Assembly: GCA_009694415.1 (NCBI GenBank)
Contig: SHUZ01000006.1
Location: forward strand, 1-37,920
Length of the DNA: 37,920 nucleotides
Direction of reading: 5' to 3'
Source of the DNA: Acidimicrobiia bacterium
GTDB taxonomy: Bacteria; Actinomycetota; Acidimicrobiia; IMCC26256; JAENVU01
The notes under the pieces were generated by a model. That model was not told the DNA's origin and did no database searches. It saw only the letters and a program-made list of their open reading frames with translations. The position numbers and the translations under genes were made by a program. Positions 18,267 through 26,640 of the stretch are shown here, one piece after another (the first letter of the stretch is position 1; each line of letters starts with the position of its first letter).

Positions 18267-18668
18267 CTATTCCTGGACGAGTTCGATGAGCGTTCCGAAG
18301 GCCGTCTTCGGATGCACGAACGCGACCGTGGTACCGCGCGAACCAGGGCGGGGCGCTTGGTCAATTGTCTTGTAACCCTGGGCGATTACCTGCGCAAGTG
18401 CCGCCGCGCAATCGTCGACGCGGTAGCCAACGTGATGTATCCCCTCGCCTTTGCGTTCTAGGTACTTGGCTACGGGCGAGTCATCGCGTGTAGGGGTGAG
18501 CAACTGAATATAGGAGTCGGCGACCTTGAGAAGCGCCTCCTCGACCCCATCGGTCTCGATCAGTTCACGATGAGCAACTACACAACCAAACGTTGACTCG
18601 TAGTAGGCGACCGCGGCGTCGAGATCGTGAACCGCTATCGCGATGTGGTCTATCTCCGTAAGCATCAT
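18267..18668 (-). CDS. mce: Methylmalonyl-CoA epimerase (VOC family)
   Basis: Interconverts (R)- and (S)-methylmalonyl-CoA so that the carboxylase product can enter the B12 mutase. In the ethylmalonyl-CoA pathway the same enzyme also acts on ethylmalonyl-CoA. The 133 residues contain two glyoxalase-like betaalphabetabetabeta units. The metal-site candidates are His8 (DHIAIAV), His in GIHHVGYRV and Glu near the C-terminus (TLIELVQE); FVHPKTAFGTLIEL is the typical ending. It lies 54 bases upstream of the carboxylase beta gene on the same strand. This is a confident family call. Confidence 0.94.
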   Translation of the reverse strand: MMLTEIDHIAIAVHDLDAAVAYYESTFGCVVAHRELIETDGVEEALLKVADSYIQLLTPTRDDSPVAKYLERKGEGIHHVGYRVDDCAAALAQVIAQGYKTIDQAPRPGSRGTTVAFVHPKTAFGTLIELVQE

Positions 18669-18757
18669 GGATACACGCTATACGCAGCCTTTGCCGGGAC
18701 AACGGGACGACAGGGGCGCTCTTGTTTCGGTGATGCCGAAGTGGGAATATTTCGGAT

Positions 18758-19305
18758 ATGCACGGTCGAAAGGGGCTCAGGGCCGCGTTAGCTGCCGTTG
18801 TCGCGCTAGTCGCGACTTGCTGCTGGGCCGTTTCTGGCGCGGGGCCTGAACGAAGTGGCTACAACCCGTTCGAGATTCGTTTGACGACGGCCAACATCTC
18901 GAGTCTCTAACCCGATTGGACTTGGCAGGCCGAATGGACACCGACCAGCGCGGCTTGGGACCCGATCGTCTCATCGGGTGGCGTACACGCGGTAATCGGT
19001 CACCAGTTGGTCACGCTCGACCCGGAGAGGGGTGCGGCGCGGTGGCGTGCAATCCGCAATGGAGCGCGCAACTCGGTGGGTCATCGACGATGCAACCAGC
19101 GATTGCTGGCAGAGTTGTTTACACCTTCACCCAGCAAGGACTGCTGCGTGCATTCGCGACCGACGGCTGCGGAACCGAAACGTGCGAACCGCTTTGGGAA
19201 TACAACATTGGGGTTTCCATAACAGGAGCTCCAGCAGTGTCGAACGGCCACCTGTTCATCGGCACAGTCGACGGCCGAGTGATCGCATTCGCGCCAACGC
19301 TCTGA
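18758..19305 (+). pseudogene. Broken secreted PQQ-like beta-propeller gene
   Basis: An ATG at 18758 begins a signal/lipoprotein-like leader (LAAVVALVATCCWAVSG) followed by NPFEIRLTTANISSL, the usual opening of secreted PQQ-repeat proteins. An in-frame TAA lies at 18908. The same frame then continues with convincing propeller sequence (WDPIVSSGGVHAVIGHQLVTLDPERG) up to about 19030. There a G-run (19029-19032) shifts the frame: one more G would restore CGAVACNPQWSAQLGG and the rest, ending APTL at 19305. With one nonsense codon and one frameshift it is probably a decayed gene or assembly error. Intact relatives bind no proven cofactor. Confidence 0.7.
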
Positions 19306-19365
19306 ACTACACGCCTGTTTGAGCGAATGCCGGACGCTGGATCCCAGCCGACCGGAGATGCTGCA

Positions 19366-20715
19366 TCAGCCGGCATGGCGGCGGAACAACGTGATTTGCG
19401 GCAGCAGCCGTTCGCGCGTCTCGCCGTCGGTCACGCCCAACCCTTCTTCGGGAGCAAGGCAGAGCACACCAACTTTGCCTTCGACCAAGTTCTTGTGTAC
19501 TTGGTAGGCAGCCTCTCCGACATCGGGAAGCGCGTAGACCTTCGACAGCGTCGGGTGCACCCTTCCTTCGCAGATGGCGCGGTTGGCTTCCCATGCTTCG
19601 CGATAGTTCGCGAAGTGACATCCCTTGATCGTCTTGAGTTTCATCCATAGGTGTCTGTTGTCGTACTCGATGTTGAAACCGCTGGTGGCAGCGCAAGTGA
19701 TGATCATCCCACCGCGCTTCGCAACGAACACCGACGCACCCATAGTCGAGCGCCCGGGATGTTCGAACACAATGTCGGGATCAGCACCTGACACTTCACG
19801 AATCTTCTTGCCGAGACGCAACCACTCTGCAGGGTCCTGCGTGTGCTCGTCGGACCAGAAACGGTAACCCTCTGCCTTACGGTCAATCACCGCTTCTACG
19901 CCCAGCTCATTGAGCAATGCTGCGCGTTGCGGCGATGAGACCACGCCAACAGGTGTGCCTCCGCCATTCAGAACGTACTGGCACGCATACGCGCCGATGC
20001 CACCACTTGCACCCCACACAAGCACGGTCTGTCCTTGGGTCATCTGCGAACCGTTTGGGCTGACGATCATTCGGTAACTAGTGGAGTTGCAAAGCGCGTT
20101 TACTGCGGCCTCTTCCCAAGTGAGATGTGCGGGCTTCGGCATGATCTGGTTCGCCTTCACGATTGCAAGGTCAGCGAGCCCGCCGTAGTTCGTTTCGAAA
20201 CCCCAAATGCGTTGGTTGGTCGCGAGCATCGAGTCGTCGTGGGCCGATGGGTCTTGATCGTCTAGGTAGTTGCAATGCACGGTGATGTTGTCGCCGGCCT
20301 TCCAGTTACGAACGGCGGAACCAACGCGAACTACAACACCCGAAGCATCGGAGCCAATCACATGAAACGGCTGATCGTGGCGAGCGCCCCACATGCTTTC
20401 CCTACCAAGTCGTTTCAAGAAACCAAAGGTCGGCAGCGGTTCAAAGATCGAAGTCCAAACAGTGTTGAAGTTGATGGAGCTCGCCATGACGGCGATGACT
20501 GCTTCGTCGGGAGCTAGTTCTGGAAGCGGAAAATCTTCTACATGAATTGACGTGCGCGGGTCTTTGTCTTCGGATGCAACACCGGCGAACATTTCTTGCT
20601 CGTCAGCGCGCACGAGTGCTCCACGAACTCCTTCAGGAAGGGCGAGCGAAGAAATCTCCTCGCCGGGCGCACCCTCTAGGACAGCGGAACGGATGGCATC
20701 AATCTCTGTGGTCAT
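19366..20715 (-). CDS. ccr: Crotonyl-CoA carboxylase/reductase
   Basis: Reductively carboxylates crotonyl-CoA to (2S)-ethylmalonyl-CoA with NADPH and CO2, the key step of the ethylmalonyl-CoA pathway. The 449-residue medium-chain dehydrogenase/reductase has the nucleotide motif WGASGGIGAY (residues 234-243). The CO2-pocket residues known from Kitasatospora Ccr are present by position: the NFNTVW Asn (82 or 84), Phe173-Glu174 in WGFETNYGG, and His367 in GCHFANYREA. The FEHPGR and LSKVYALPDVG segments are typical. It is transcribed divergently from the thiolase with 93 bases between starts, so the two may share a control region. Identification as Ccr rather than plain enoyl reductase is firm. 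Confidence 0.96.
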   Translation of the reverse strand: MTTEIDAIRSAVLEGAPGEEISSLALPEGVRGALVRADEQEMFAGVASEDKDPRTSIHVEDFPLPELAPDEAVIAVMASSINFNTVWTSIFEPLPTFGFLKRLGRESMWGARHDQPFHVIGSDASGVVVRVGSAVRNWKAGDNITVHCNYLDDQDPSAHDDSMLATNQRIWGFETNYGGLADLAIVKANQIMPKPAHLTWEEAAVNALCNSTSYRMIVSPNGSQMTQGQTVLVWGASGGIGAYACQYVLNGGGTPVGVVSSPQRAALLNELGVEAVIDRKAEGYRFWSDEHTQDPAEWLRLGKKIREVSGADPDIVFEHPGRSTMGASVFVAKRGGMIITCAATSGFNIEYDNRHLWMKLKTIKGCHFANYREAWEANRAICEGRVHPTLSKVYALPDVGEAAYQVHKNLVEGKVGVLCLAPEEGLGVTDGETRERLLPQITLFRRHAG

Positions 20716-20808
20716 GGGCGCTGACGGTAGTTGGCCTCGACAGCGGCATGGGGGTCGGCACTACGATCCGCCTTAGTCCAGTCAGCAACTACACCTCTTG
20801 GAGATCGT

Positions 20809-21990
20809 ATGCCCGGTTCCGTAATCGTCTCAACAGCGCGTACCCCCATCGGCAAGCTCTCGGGCGCGCTCGCTTCATTCAGCGCGATGGATCTTGGCGG
20901 TATCGCGATCAAGGCAGCACTCGAGCGTGGAGCCGTTGGGCCGGAACAAGTCGACTACGTGATCATGGGACACGTATTGCAAGCGGGCCAGGGACAAATA
21001 ACAGCGCGCCAGGCTGCGGCGAACGCAGGCATCCCTATGAGTGTTCCAGCGATCACGATCAACAAGGTTTGTCTTTCAGGAATCAACGCGCTTTACCTGG
21101 CCGACCAGATGATCCAATCTGGCGATGCGGAGGTTGTTGTCGCTGGCGGTATGGAATCGATGACGAATGCTCCGTACTTTCTTCCGAAAGCGCGCGCCGG
21201 ATACCGAATGGGCAATAGCGAAATAGTCGACTCGCTCATCCACGATGGGCTGTGGTGCGCGTTCGACATGGAACACATGGGAACCAGCACACAGCGTTAC
21301 GCCAACGACCACACAATTGACCGTGCGGCACAAGACGACCTCGCCGCAAAGAGCCACGAGCGAGCAGCCGCTGCAATGAAGGAAGGCCGCTTCGCCGAAG
21401 AGATCACACCCGTACCGGTTAAGCAGCGCAGGGGTGAGCCGATACTCGTAGAAGAAGACGAGGGCGTACGTCCTGGCACAACTCTGGAATCGCTCGGCGC
21501 ACTCAGGCCTGCGTTCGACAAGGAAGGCACGATCACCGCTGGCAATGCTTCGCAAATATCCGATGGCGCCGCCGCGCTGATAGTCACCAGCGCCGAGAAA
21601 GCAGACGAACTCGGTTTGACGCCGATCGCCGAGTTGGTTGGCTTTGGCATGGTCGCCGGACCTGACCCGTCTCTGCTGCATCAGCCGTCGCGTTCCATCA
21701 AGCGCGCACTCGAGCAGGCGAATCTGCCGTTGGCGAAGGTCGACTTGTTCGAACTCAACGAAGCCTTCGCCGCCGTTGGTGTCGCAAGCATGCGTGACCT
21801 AGGGATCTCCGATGACGTCGTCAACGTGAACGGTGGCGCGATCGCACTCGGTCACCCCGTCGGAATGTCGGGAGCCCGGATCGTTTTGACACTGATCAAC
21901 GAACTTCGTCGCCGCGGTGGCGGGCTGGGAGCTGCAGCTTTGTGTGGCGGCGGTGGCCAAGGGGACGCGGCACTCATTCGCACGCTCTAG
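20809..21990 (+). CDS. Acetyl-CoA acetyltransferase (thiolase)
   Basis: Condenses two acetyl-CoA to acetoacetyl-CoA. The ATG at 20809, preceded by TTGGAG, gives 393 residues starting [20 protein letters not shown]; the frame is open upstream to 20731 without family similarity. The catalytic triad is visible: Cys88 in [10 protein letters not shown], His349 in [17 protein letters not shown] and Cys379 in [12 protein letters not shown]. The biosynthetic (degradation-reversible) thiolase II type is likely. Placed opposite ccr, it supplies acetoacetyl-CoA for the 3-hydroxybutyryl-CoA dehydrogenase at 8379. The start of the gene contains a standard TARTPIG motif. Confidence 0.95.
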   Translation: MPGSVIVSTARTPIGKLSGALASFSAMDLGGIAIKAALERGAVGPEQVDYVIMGHVLQAGQGQITARQAAANAGIPMSVPAITINKVCLSGINALYLADQMIQSGDAEVVVAGGMESMTNAPYFLPKARAGYRMGNSEIVDSLIHDGLWCAFDMEHMGTSTQRYANDHTIDRAAQDDLAAKSHERAAAAMKEGRFAEEITPVPVKQRRGEPILVEEDEGVRPGTTLESLGALRPAFDKEGTITAGNASQISDGAAALIVTSAEKADELGLTPIAELVGFGMVAGPDPSLLHQPSRSIKRALEQANLPLAKVDLFELNEAFAAVGVASMRDLGISDDVVNVNGGAIALGHPVGMSGARIVLTLINELRRRGGGLGAAALCGGGGQGDAALIRTL

Positions 21991-22003
21991 CACCGAAGGT
22001 TTT

Positions 22004-22062
22004 GTTTCAACACGCGTTTTGAGCACCAGGGTGTCCCCTTTCGGCACCGAAATAGGGCGGGG
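22004..22062 (+). repeat. Dispersed three-hairpin repeat, copy A
   Basis: Copy A begins 14 bases after the thiolase stop. It has GTTTCAACACGCGTTTTGAG, then CACC-AG-GGTG, then TTTCGGCACCGAAA (6-bp stem, 2-nt loop) and AGGGCGGGG. The central hairpin is degraded relative to copies B and D, while the third is well paired. Possibly an intrinsic terminator or REP-like element. Confidence 0.8.
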
Positions 22063-22128
22063 TCCACGGAGGAGGCGCTGCCTGTCTGTAGCGTCTATTG
22101 ACGTAAGCACCCTTGATTGGAGACCGCC

Positions 22129-22236
22129 ATGTCCCAAGTCTCGCCCCCCGGAGAACCAACCCCGAGAGGAAACGCAGAGTTCAACGTTGGCGCTGCGCTT
22201 AGTTATACCTGGAAAACGTTCAATATGCATACCTAG
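22129..22236 (+). CDS. Small ORF resembling the N-terminus of a membrane protein (remnant?)
   Basis: This 35-codon ORF has an ATG at 22129, a GGAG ribosome site seven bases upstream and a TAG at 22234. The product has a short Pro-rich start and then AEFNVGAALSYTWKTFNMHT, which resembles the beginning of actinobacterial multi-pass proteins that start with a cytoplasmic amphipathic 'GxAxSYxWxxF' helix. Here the membrane part is absent: the frame ends immediately. It may be a truncated gene whose body was lost, or a real small protein. The rest of the 21991-22305 gap holds repeat copy A and the leader of the next gene. The function is unknown. Confidence 0.4.
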   Translation: MSQVSPPGEPTPRGNAEFNVGAALSYTWKTFNMHT

Positions 22237-22305
22237 CGCTCAACTGTGAGTCAGTCGCCCCGATTGCTCAATAATTAAGCGACCAAAAGAAAAGGAGAAA
22301 TAACT

Positions 22306-22686
22306 ATGGAACTTGCAGCACCAGGAAGCAGTGAAGGATTCCTAGCGGTCGTCTACATCTTCTACATCGCAATACTTGTCTTCATTTTGGCGGGATTATG
22401 GAAAACATTCGCCAAGACCGGCCAAAGAGGCTGGACTGCGATCATTCCGATCCTGAATTCTGTGGTCCTGTTGAAGATCGTGAAGCGCCCACTCTGGTGG
22501 ATCATTCTGTTTTTCATTCCTTGCGTCGGGTTCGTCGTATGGATCATCGTTCTCAACGAGTTGTCCAAAGCGTTCGGCAAGCGAGTCGGGTTCACGGTCG
22601 GTTTGTTTCTGTTAGGTTTTGTCTTCTTCCCGATCCTTGGATTCGGAGACGCCGAATACGAACTCGAGAAGGATCCGCTCTTCTAA
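22306..22686 (+). CDS. DUF5684-like small membrane protein
   Basis: A 126-residue protein with a strong AAGGAG ribosome site upstream of ATG 22306. Hydrophobic stretches lie at about residues 13-32, 64-85 and 98-113, separated by FAKTGQRGWTAIIPILNSVVLLKIVKRPLWW, the pattern of DUF5684 proteins sometimes annotated as signal-peptidase-related. No catalytic residues are recognisable. It is followed by an excellent rho-independent terminator. The family name is from memory of the GWxAIIPxxN core, and the molecular function is unknown. Confidence 0.78.
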   Translation: MELAAPGSSEGFLAVVYIFYIAILVFILAGLWKTFAKTGQRGWTAIIPILNSVVLLKIVKRPLWWIILFFIPCVGFVVWIIVLNELSKAFGKRVGFTVGLFLLGFVFFPILGFGDAEYELEKDPLF

Positions 22687-22710
22687 ATACCAGCCCCAGA
22701 AATCAGTGCA

Positions 22711-22745
22711 CAAGGCCCGGGCACTATGCCCGGGCCTTGTTGTTT
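22711..22745. terminator. Strong bidirectional rho-independent terminator
   Basis: A 12-bp perfect stem with a 5-nt loop: CAAGGCCCGGGC, ACTAT, GCCCGGGCCTTG (22711-22739), followed by TTGTTT. It lies between convergent genes (DUF5684-like plus strand, DUF2752 minus strand) and likely ends transcription of the former, and perhaps both. Confidence 0.9.
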
Positions 22746-22770
22746 CGCGACCCACTTCACTCGGGTGCGG

Positions 22771-23193
22771 TCAGGTGGTAGTGCCGAGCCACGAGAAAGG
22801 AGTGCCGTTGAGGTTGCGTACAACCCAGAACGCAATCAACAGAAGCACAGCTGGTGCAATCCAGAAGTTTGGGAGATCGATACTGCGCCATGTCGGACCG
22901 CCCAACGCCTTCGTCAGCCAAACGAACATCGCCCAGAAAATGAAAGGGATGGCCAGGACCGCGAGGATATTGAAATCGACAGCCGCGCCAACGTTGCCCC
23001 GAAAGAGGTGGTGTGCCGCTCGGGTACCGCCGCAGCCAGGACAATCGAGACCCGTAACCGCGCGGAACGGGCAAACTGGCGGCCCCCCTGTCGGATCAAC
23101 GATTCCCACGACAGCACACCCGACTACAAGCAGCGCGCCTGCGAGTACCGGACCAGCTACCGGTCGACGCACGCGCGCTGACGTCACAATCAT
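22771..23193 (-). CDS. DUF2752 membrane protein
   Basis: A 140-residue protein with an N-terminal transmembrane helix and two more hydrophobic segments. The family signature CPFRAVTGLDCPGCGGTRAAHHLFRG is intact, with three Cys in the CPF...DCPGCG arrangement. Family members are small integral membrane proteins of unknown function, common in actinobacteria and Bacteroidetes. It sits 93 bases downstream of recR on the same strand, with repeat copy B between, and ends at the shared terminator. Nothing suggests a link with recombination. Confidence 0.85.
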   Translation of the reverse strand: MIVTSARVRRPVAGPVLAGALLVVGCAVVGIVDPTGGPPVCPFRAVTGLDCPGCGGTRAAHHLFRGNVGAAVDFNILAVLAIPFIFWAMFVWLTKALGGPTWRSIDLPNFWIAPAVLLLIAFWVVRNLNGTPFSWLGTTT

Positions 23194-23216
23194 GGCGCCA
23201 GACTAAGCCAATCCCC

Positions 23217-23280
23217 GTTTCAACACGCGTTTTGAGCACCAGGGTGCTCAGATTCAGCGATGTAATGGAGCGTTGGGGTT
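23217..23280 (+). repeat. Dispersed three-hairpin repeat, copy B
   Basis: Copy B lies between the DUF2752 start and the recR stop, whose TAG begins 7 bases after the repeat end. It has GTTTCAACACGCGTTTTGAG and a perfect 7-bp stem with a 2-nt loop (GAGCACC, AG, GGTGCTC). The third hairpin is degraded, and the repeat ends CGTTGGGGTT. Same orientation as the other copies. Confidence 0.8.
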
Positions 23281-23286
23281 GTGCAA

Positions 23287-23901
23287 CTACGTCGTTACCT
23301 CTCGACGGCCTTCTAGGGCTCTTCCTAGCGTCACTTCGTCTGCGTATTCCAAGTCGCCGCCCACTGGCAGTCCACTCGCTATCCGCGTAACACGCACGTC
23401 GGGCGCAACTTCTTTGACCGCCCGAGCCAAGTACATCGCCGTGACTTCGCCATCGGTGTTGGGGTTAGTAGCCAAAATCACTTCAGTCACGCCCTCCGCG
23501 CGTACGCGATCCAACAACTCGCGAACCCGCAGTTGATCTGGACCGACTCCCTCGATCGGCGAGATCGTTCCCTGCAGCACGTGATACCTGCCAACAAACT
23601 CGTGTGTCCGCTCAACCGCGACGATGTCGCGCGGTTCTTCCACAACACACAGGACCGTCAAGTCCCTTCGTCCATCACGACAGAACGAACACAAGTCGCC
23701 CTCCGCGATGTTGAAACACACATTGCACCAAGAAATTCGCTCCTTGACTTCGACAATCGCTGCGGCAAGACGGTTCGCGTCTTCTGCTGGAATCTTGAGC
23801 AAGTGGTACGCAATGCGCTGAGCGGACTTCGGACCAATTCCTGGCAACCGCCCTAGTTCGTCGATGACCCGTTGAACGGGTCCCTCGTAGAGCGATGCCA
23901 C
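23287..23901 (-). CDS. recR: Recombination mediator RecR
   Basis: Part of RecFOR, loading RecA on gapped DNA. The 204-residue protein begins with an HhH segment ([20 protein letters not shown]). A four-Cys zinc motif uses Cys59, Cys62, Cys71 and Cys74, and a Toprim domain follows ([14 protein letters not shown] through [11 protein letters not shown]). It is the last gene of a dnaX-ybaB-recR group transcribed leftwards, as in many bacteria. Nine bases separate it from the YbaB stop. Confidence 0.97.
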   Translation of the reverse strand: MASLYEGPVQRVIDELGRLPGIGPKSAQRIAYHLLKIPAEDANRLAAAIVEVKERISWCNVCFNIAEGDLCSFCRDGRRDLTVLCVVEEPRDIVAVERTHEFVGRYHVLQGTISPIEGVGPDQLRVRELLDRVRAEGVTEVILATNPNTDGEVTAMYLARAVKEVAPDVRVTRIASGLPVGGDLEYADEVTLGRALEGRREVTT

Positions 23902-23910
23902 TGGAACCCG

Positions 23911-24240
23911 TTAGCCAAGCCCGAAGGCAGAGAGATCTAGGCCTCCGGTTACGCCACCCATCCGTTGCGATTGCAACTCTTGACTCATCCGCATCGCTTC
24001 AGTCACGGCAGCGAGAACGAGGTCCTCAAGCATCTCGACATCTTCAGGGTCAACAACCTCGGGCGCAATCGATACAGAGCGCAACTCGCCAGAACCCGTC
24101 ACGACCGCCGTGACCAATCCGCCACCGGCACTCGCTTCGACAGTCTCCGATGCGAGTGCCTCCTGGGCAGCGACCATGTCTTCTTGCATCTTCTGCACTT
24201 GGCGCATCATCGGATTTACTTGCGGCTTCTGCTTCGACAC
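23911..24240 (-). CDS. YbaB/EbfC family nucleoid-associated protein
   Basis: A DNA-binding dimer of unknown precise role that coats the nucleoid. I chose the GTG at 24240 with GAGGGAG upstream, giving about 109 residues starting VSKQKPQVNPMMRQVQKMQEDM. The frame is open to 24306, but the extra part overlaps the dnaX 3' end. Typical features are the MxKQMQKMQ-like helix, GGGLVTAVVTGSGELRSVSIAPEVVDPEDVEMLEDLVLAA and a Gly-rich C-terminus. It lies between dnaX and recR, the standard arrangement. Confidence 0.93.
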   Translation of the reverse strand: MSKQKPQVNPMMRQVQKMQEDMVAAQEALASETVEASAGGGLVTAVVTGSGELRSVSIAPEVVDPEDVEMLEDLVLAAVTEAMRMSQELQSQRMGGVTGGLDLSAFGLG

Positions 24241-24271
24241 GATGTGCTCCCTCGGTGGTGTCGTGCCCGGG

Positions 24272-26125
24272 CTAGCGGGGCTGTTCGGTGACCACGGTCG
24301 CGCCAAATGCGGTCTCGAGGCGGGAAATGGAATCTAGTGCGGGCATGCCTTCGGGTGGAGAGTCTTGGAGTTCATCGGGATCAACAAGATCGATGTGGGG
24401 TTCATCGGAGTCCGCACTCTCCTTCAATTCGGCAGCCGCCGCGTGCGCTTCACGACGAGCGCGAGGGCCCTCGTCGACAGCCCATTCATGAATCGCGAAT
24501 GAGAATTTCGGGGGAGAACCCAACTCGACAATGAACGCTTTTCGAATCGTGTCGGCTTCTTTGTGGAATCGCGGCCTCACGGAGTCCATGCGCGACTTCT
24601 CGACACCGAATACAACAACGTTTCCATCTACGCGTAATGGATGCGCGTCTTGAACTGCGGTCCTCAAACCTCGTGGAAGTGCTTCGAGTACCCGCTCCCA
24701 CGCGGCTACAGCATCGTCGAGCGAGAATGTTGGAGCAACCTCGGCAGGCTCGTTCGCTACGGCCTCGTTCGCTACGGCCTCGTTCGCTACGGCCTCGTTC
24801 GCTACAGGTGCTGGGGTGGGCGGCGCTTCTGTGATTGGTGCTGGCGGCGGCACAACGTCGGCGTCGTTCCCCTTGCGGAACGCGCCAAGCGCTCGCTTCT
24901 TGCCGGTCACTTCACTTGGTAATGGCGCGGAGGCTGCGGGAGCAGGCGTAGGCGCCGCCTCTGCCGAGACAACTCCCCTCGCCTCTAAGCGATCGACGCG
25001 ATCTGCAAGTGCCTGCAACGGCCCACCCGTATCGCGGCGCGCAAGGCGGACCAACGCAATTTCTAACGTGAGACGCGGATCAATCGCTTCGCGGGAACGC
25101 ATGTCATTGACGGCTTGACCAAGTGTCTCGAGCGAGCGGACAAGCGCTGCATTGCCAAGCGTCTCACCAGCCGCGCGCACGCGTACAAGTTCATCGTCTG
25201 GTGCATCGACTACGACGCGCCCGCGGCCTGCAGTCAGAACGAACGCGTCGCGCAAGGTACGGAGTAGATCTTCGGCGACCCGGCGCGGTTCATGGCCAGC
25301 GTCTAGCAACGCTGCCGCGCCGGCTAGCGCCCCAGCAGGATCTTCGGCACCTATCGCATCGAGCACTGCGAGCCGCGCCTCTAATGGTGCGCCGCCGAGC
25401 GATCGCTCTACATGTTCGACAGTTAGCGAACCATCTGATTGGGCAAGAACACGATCCAGCACGGACAATGCATCGCGCGCAGAGCCCTTACCGGCGCGCG
25501 CAATTATCGCCAATGCTTCGGGTGCAGCTTCGACGCCTTCGTTCGTAAGCACATTCTGAAGAGTCGTTACTAGGTCCTCTGAAGAGAGCAACGAGAAATC
25601 GAAGTGCTGAGTGCGTGATCTGACTGTCGGCAGCACTTTGTCGGTTTCAGTGGTTGCCAATATGAACACGACATGCGCGGGTGGTTCTTCAAGAGTCTTG
25701 AGCAACGTGTTCGATGCTTCTTTGGTGAGCATGTGAACTTCGTCGAGCAGATACACCTTGCGTTTCGAAGTCGCACCGAGCCCGAGATTGATGCGCGCGA
25801 CAAGGTCTCGAGCATCATCGACACCGCGGTTAGAAGCGGCGTCGAGTTCGATCAGATCACTGAAAGTGCCGCGCGTAATGGACTCACAGTTTTCACACAC
25901 ACAACACGGTTCTCCGTCGTCACCGAGGTCGAGGCAGTTGACGGCTTTAGCGAGAATGCGCGCTGTCGTGGTCTTGCCGGTACCACGGGGTCCCGATAAC
26001 AAATATGCATGCCCGACGCGTCCCTCGCTCACTGCGTTGCGTAACGAAGTCGTGACGTGGTCTTGGCCGATGAGTTCGGCAAAGCGTTGCGGGCGGTACT
26101 TTCGATATAGGGACTGGTATGTCAC
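24272..26125 (-). CDS. dnaX: DNA polymerase III subunits gamma/tau
   Basis: Clamp-loader ATPase. The start is the GTG at 26125 (VTYQSLYRKYRPQRF, the invariant N-terminus), giving 617 residues; the frame extends to 26257 but the added part is unrelated to the family. The Walker A loop is GPRGTGKTT (residues 45-53), the zinc cysteines run from Cys64 to Cys80 (CCVCENC), DEVHM follows, and SRT sits in the sensor region. Beyond about residue 380 the tau-type tail is Ala/Pro-rich and contains the tandem repeat VANEA, then a domain resembling the tau C-terminus. An AT-rich slippery frameshift site for a shorter gamma form was not seen. SRP RNA lies upstream on the same strand. Confidence 0.96.
   Translation of the reverse strand: MTYQSLYRKYRPQRFAELIGQDHVTTSLRNAVSEGRVGHAYLLSGPRGTGKTTTARILAKAVNCLDLGDDGEPCCVCENCESITRGTFSDLIELDAASNRGVDDARDLVARINLGLGATSKRKVYLLDEVHMLTKEASNTLLKTLEEPPAHVVFILATTETDKVLPTVRSRTQHFDFSLLSSEDLVTTLQNVLTNEGVEAAPEALAIIARAGKGSARDALSVLDRVLAQSDGSLTVEHVERSLGGAPLEARLAVLDAIGAEDPAGALAGAAALLDAGHEPRRVAEDLLRTLRDAFVLTAGRGRVVVDAPDDELVRVRAAGETLGNAALVRSLETLGQAVNDMRSREAIDPRLTLEIALVRLARRDTGGPLQALADRVDRLEARGVVSAEAAPTPAPAASAPLPSEVTGKKRALGAFRKGNDADVVPPPAPITEAPPTPAPVANEAVANEAVANEAVANEPAEVAPTFSLDDAVAAWERVLEALPRGLRTAVQDAHPLRVDGNVVVFGVEKSRMDSVRPRFHKEADTIRKAFIVELGSPPKFSFAIHEWAVDEGPRARREAHAAAAELKESADSDEPHIDLVDPDELQDSPPEGMPALDSISRLETAFGATVVTEQPR
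24751..24806 (-). repeat. 15-bp tandem repeat in the dnaX linker
   Basis: Nearly four tandem copies of CGTTCGCTACGGCCT (plus-strand form) encode repeats of five residues (Val-Ala-Asn-Glu-Ala). The last copy diverges. It is an in-frame low-complexity linker between the clamp-loader core and the C-terminal domain, probably variable in copy number between strains. Confidence 0.85.
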
Positions 26126-26230
26126 AGGTTGGACCTTACCGCCGTGTACGGACGTCGACTTCGTAACTAAATGCGGACCGTGCACCCGCCTTCGACCCGA
26201 CGCCCTAGGACGCGCCGTTCGCATTCGGCT

Positions 26231-26331
26231 CAGACCAGGCAACCCTACGGCACACAAGATTGCCCGCTGAGAGCTGCTTCCTTCCGGACCTGACTCGATT
26301 CACGAGATCCCATTGCGTAGGACCCGGCCCT
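26231..26331 (-). ncRNA. ffs: SRP RNA, small bacterial (4.5S) type
   Basis: The minus strand carries the near-invariant domain IV loop GTCAGGTCCGGAAGGAAGCA around 26274-26293, bracketed by pairing arms. The 5' CCGGGTCCTACG side pairs with the 3' CGTAGG and CCTGG segments. The length of about 100 nt fits the non-Alu form. Ends are estimated from stem closure. Location just upstream of dnaX is typical for actinobacteria. Confidence 0.93.
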
Positions 26332-26546
26332 CGACGTCAAACGCGAGTCGCCTTTCCTATGACGGCTCGGGCCTTAGACAGGGATTCAGCCCCCCATACG
26401 TGGATTTGGGGTACAGGGCACCACGAACTCCCCACTTAGCACGGTCCGCGTGCGAACGGTAGCAGCGGCTGCACGGCACACAGAATCCGATGGTGGCCCA
26501 ACTACGATCCACTCCTTGCAGCGACTCGCAAAACGCGTCTCTGCTT

Positions 26547-26634
26547 GGAGGGATGCGAGAGCGGCCGAATCGGCACGCTTGGAAAGCGTGTGTGGGGAAA
26601 CTCACCGTGGGTTCGAATCCCACTCCCTCCGCCA
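26547..26634 (+). tRNA. tRNA-Ser (anticodon GGA)
   Basis: The acceptor GGAGGGA pairs with TCCCTCC. The anticodon loop TTGGAAA lies between CACGC and GCGTG, giving anticodon GGA (codons UCC and UCU). A long variable arm follows, and the T arm is GTGGG, TTCGAAT, CCCAC. The terminal CCA is encoded. The variable arm identifies it as class II, serine type. Confidence 0.96.
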
Positions 26635-26640
26635 ATCTGC

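Noticed and set aside
24751-24806. Tandem repeat considered as a CRISPR array
   Set aside because: No spacers; 15-bp units are in frame within dnaX.
26357-26635. Minus-strand ORF reading VGFEPTVSFPTHAFQACRFGRSR across the tRNA-Ser gene
   Set aside because: It is the antisense of tRNA-Ser(GGA), a common spurious prediction; no ribosome site or protein family supports it.
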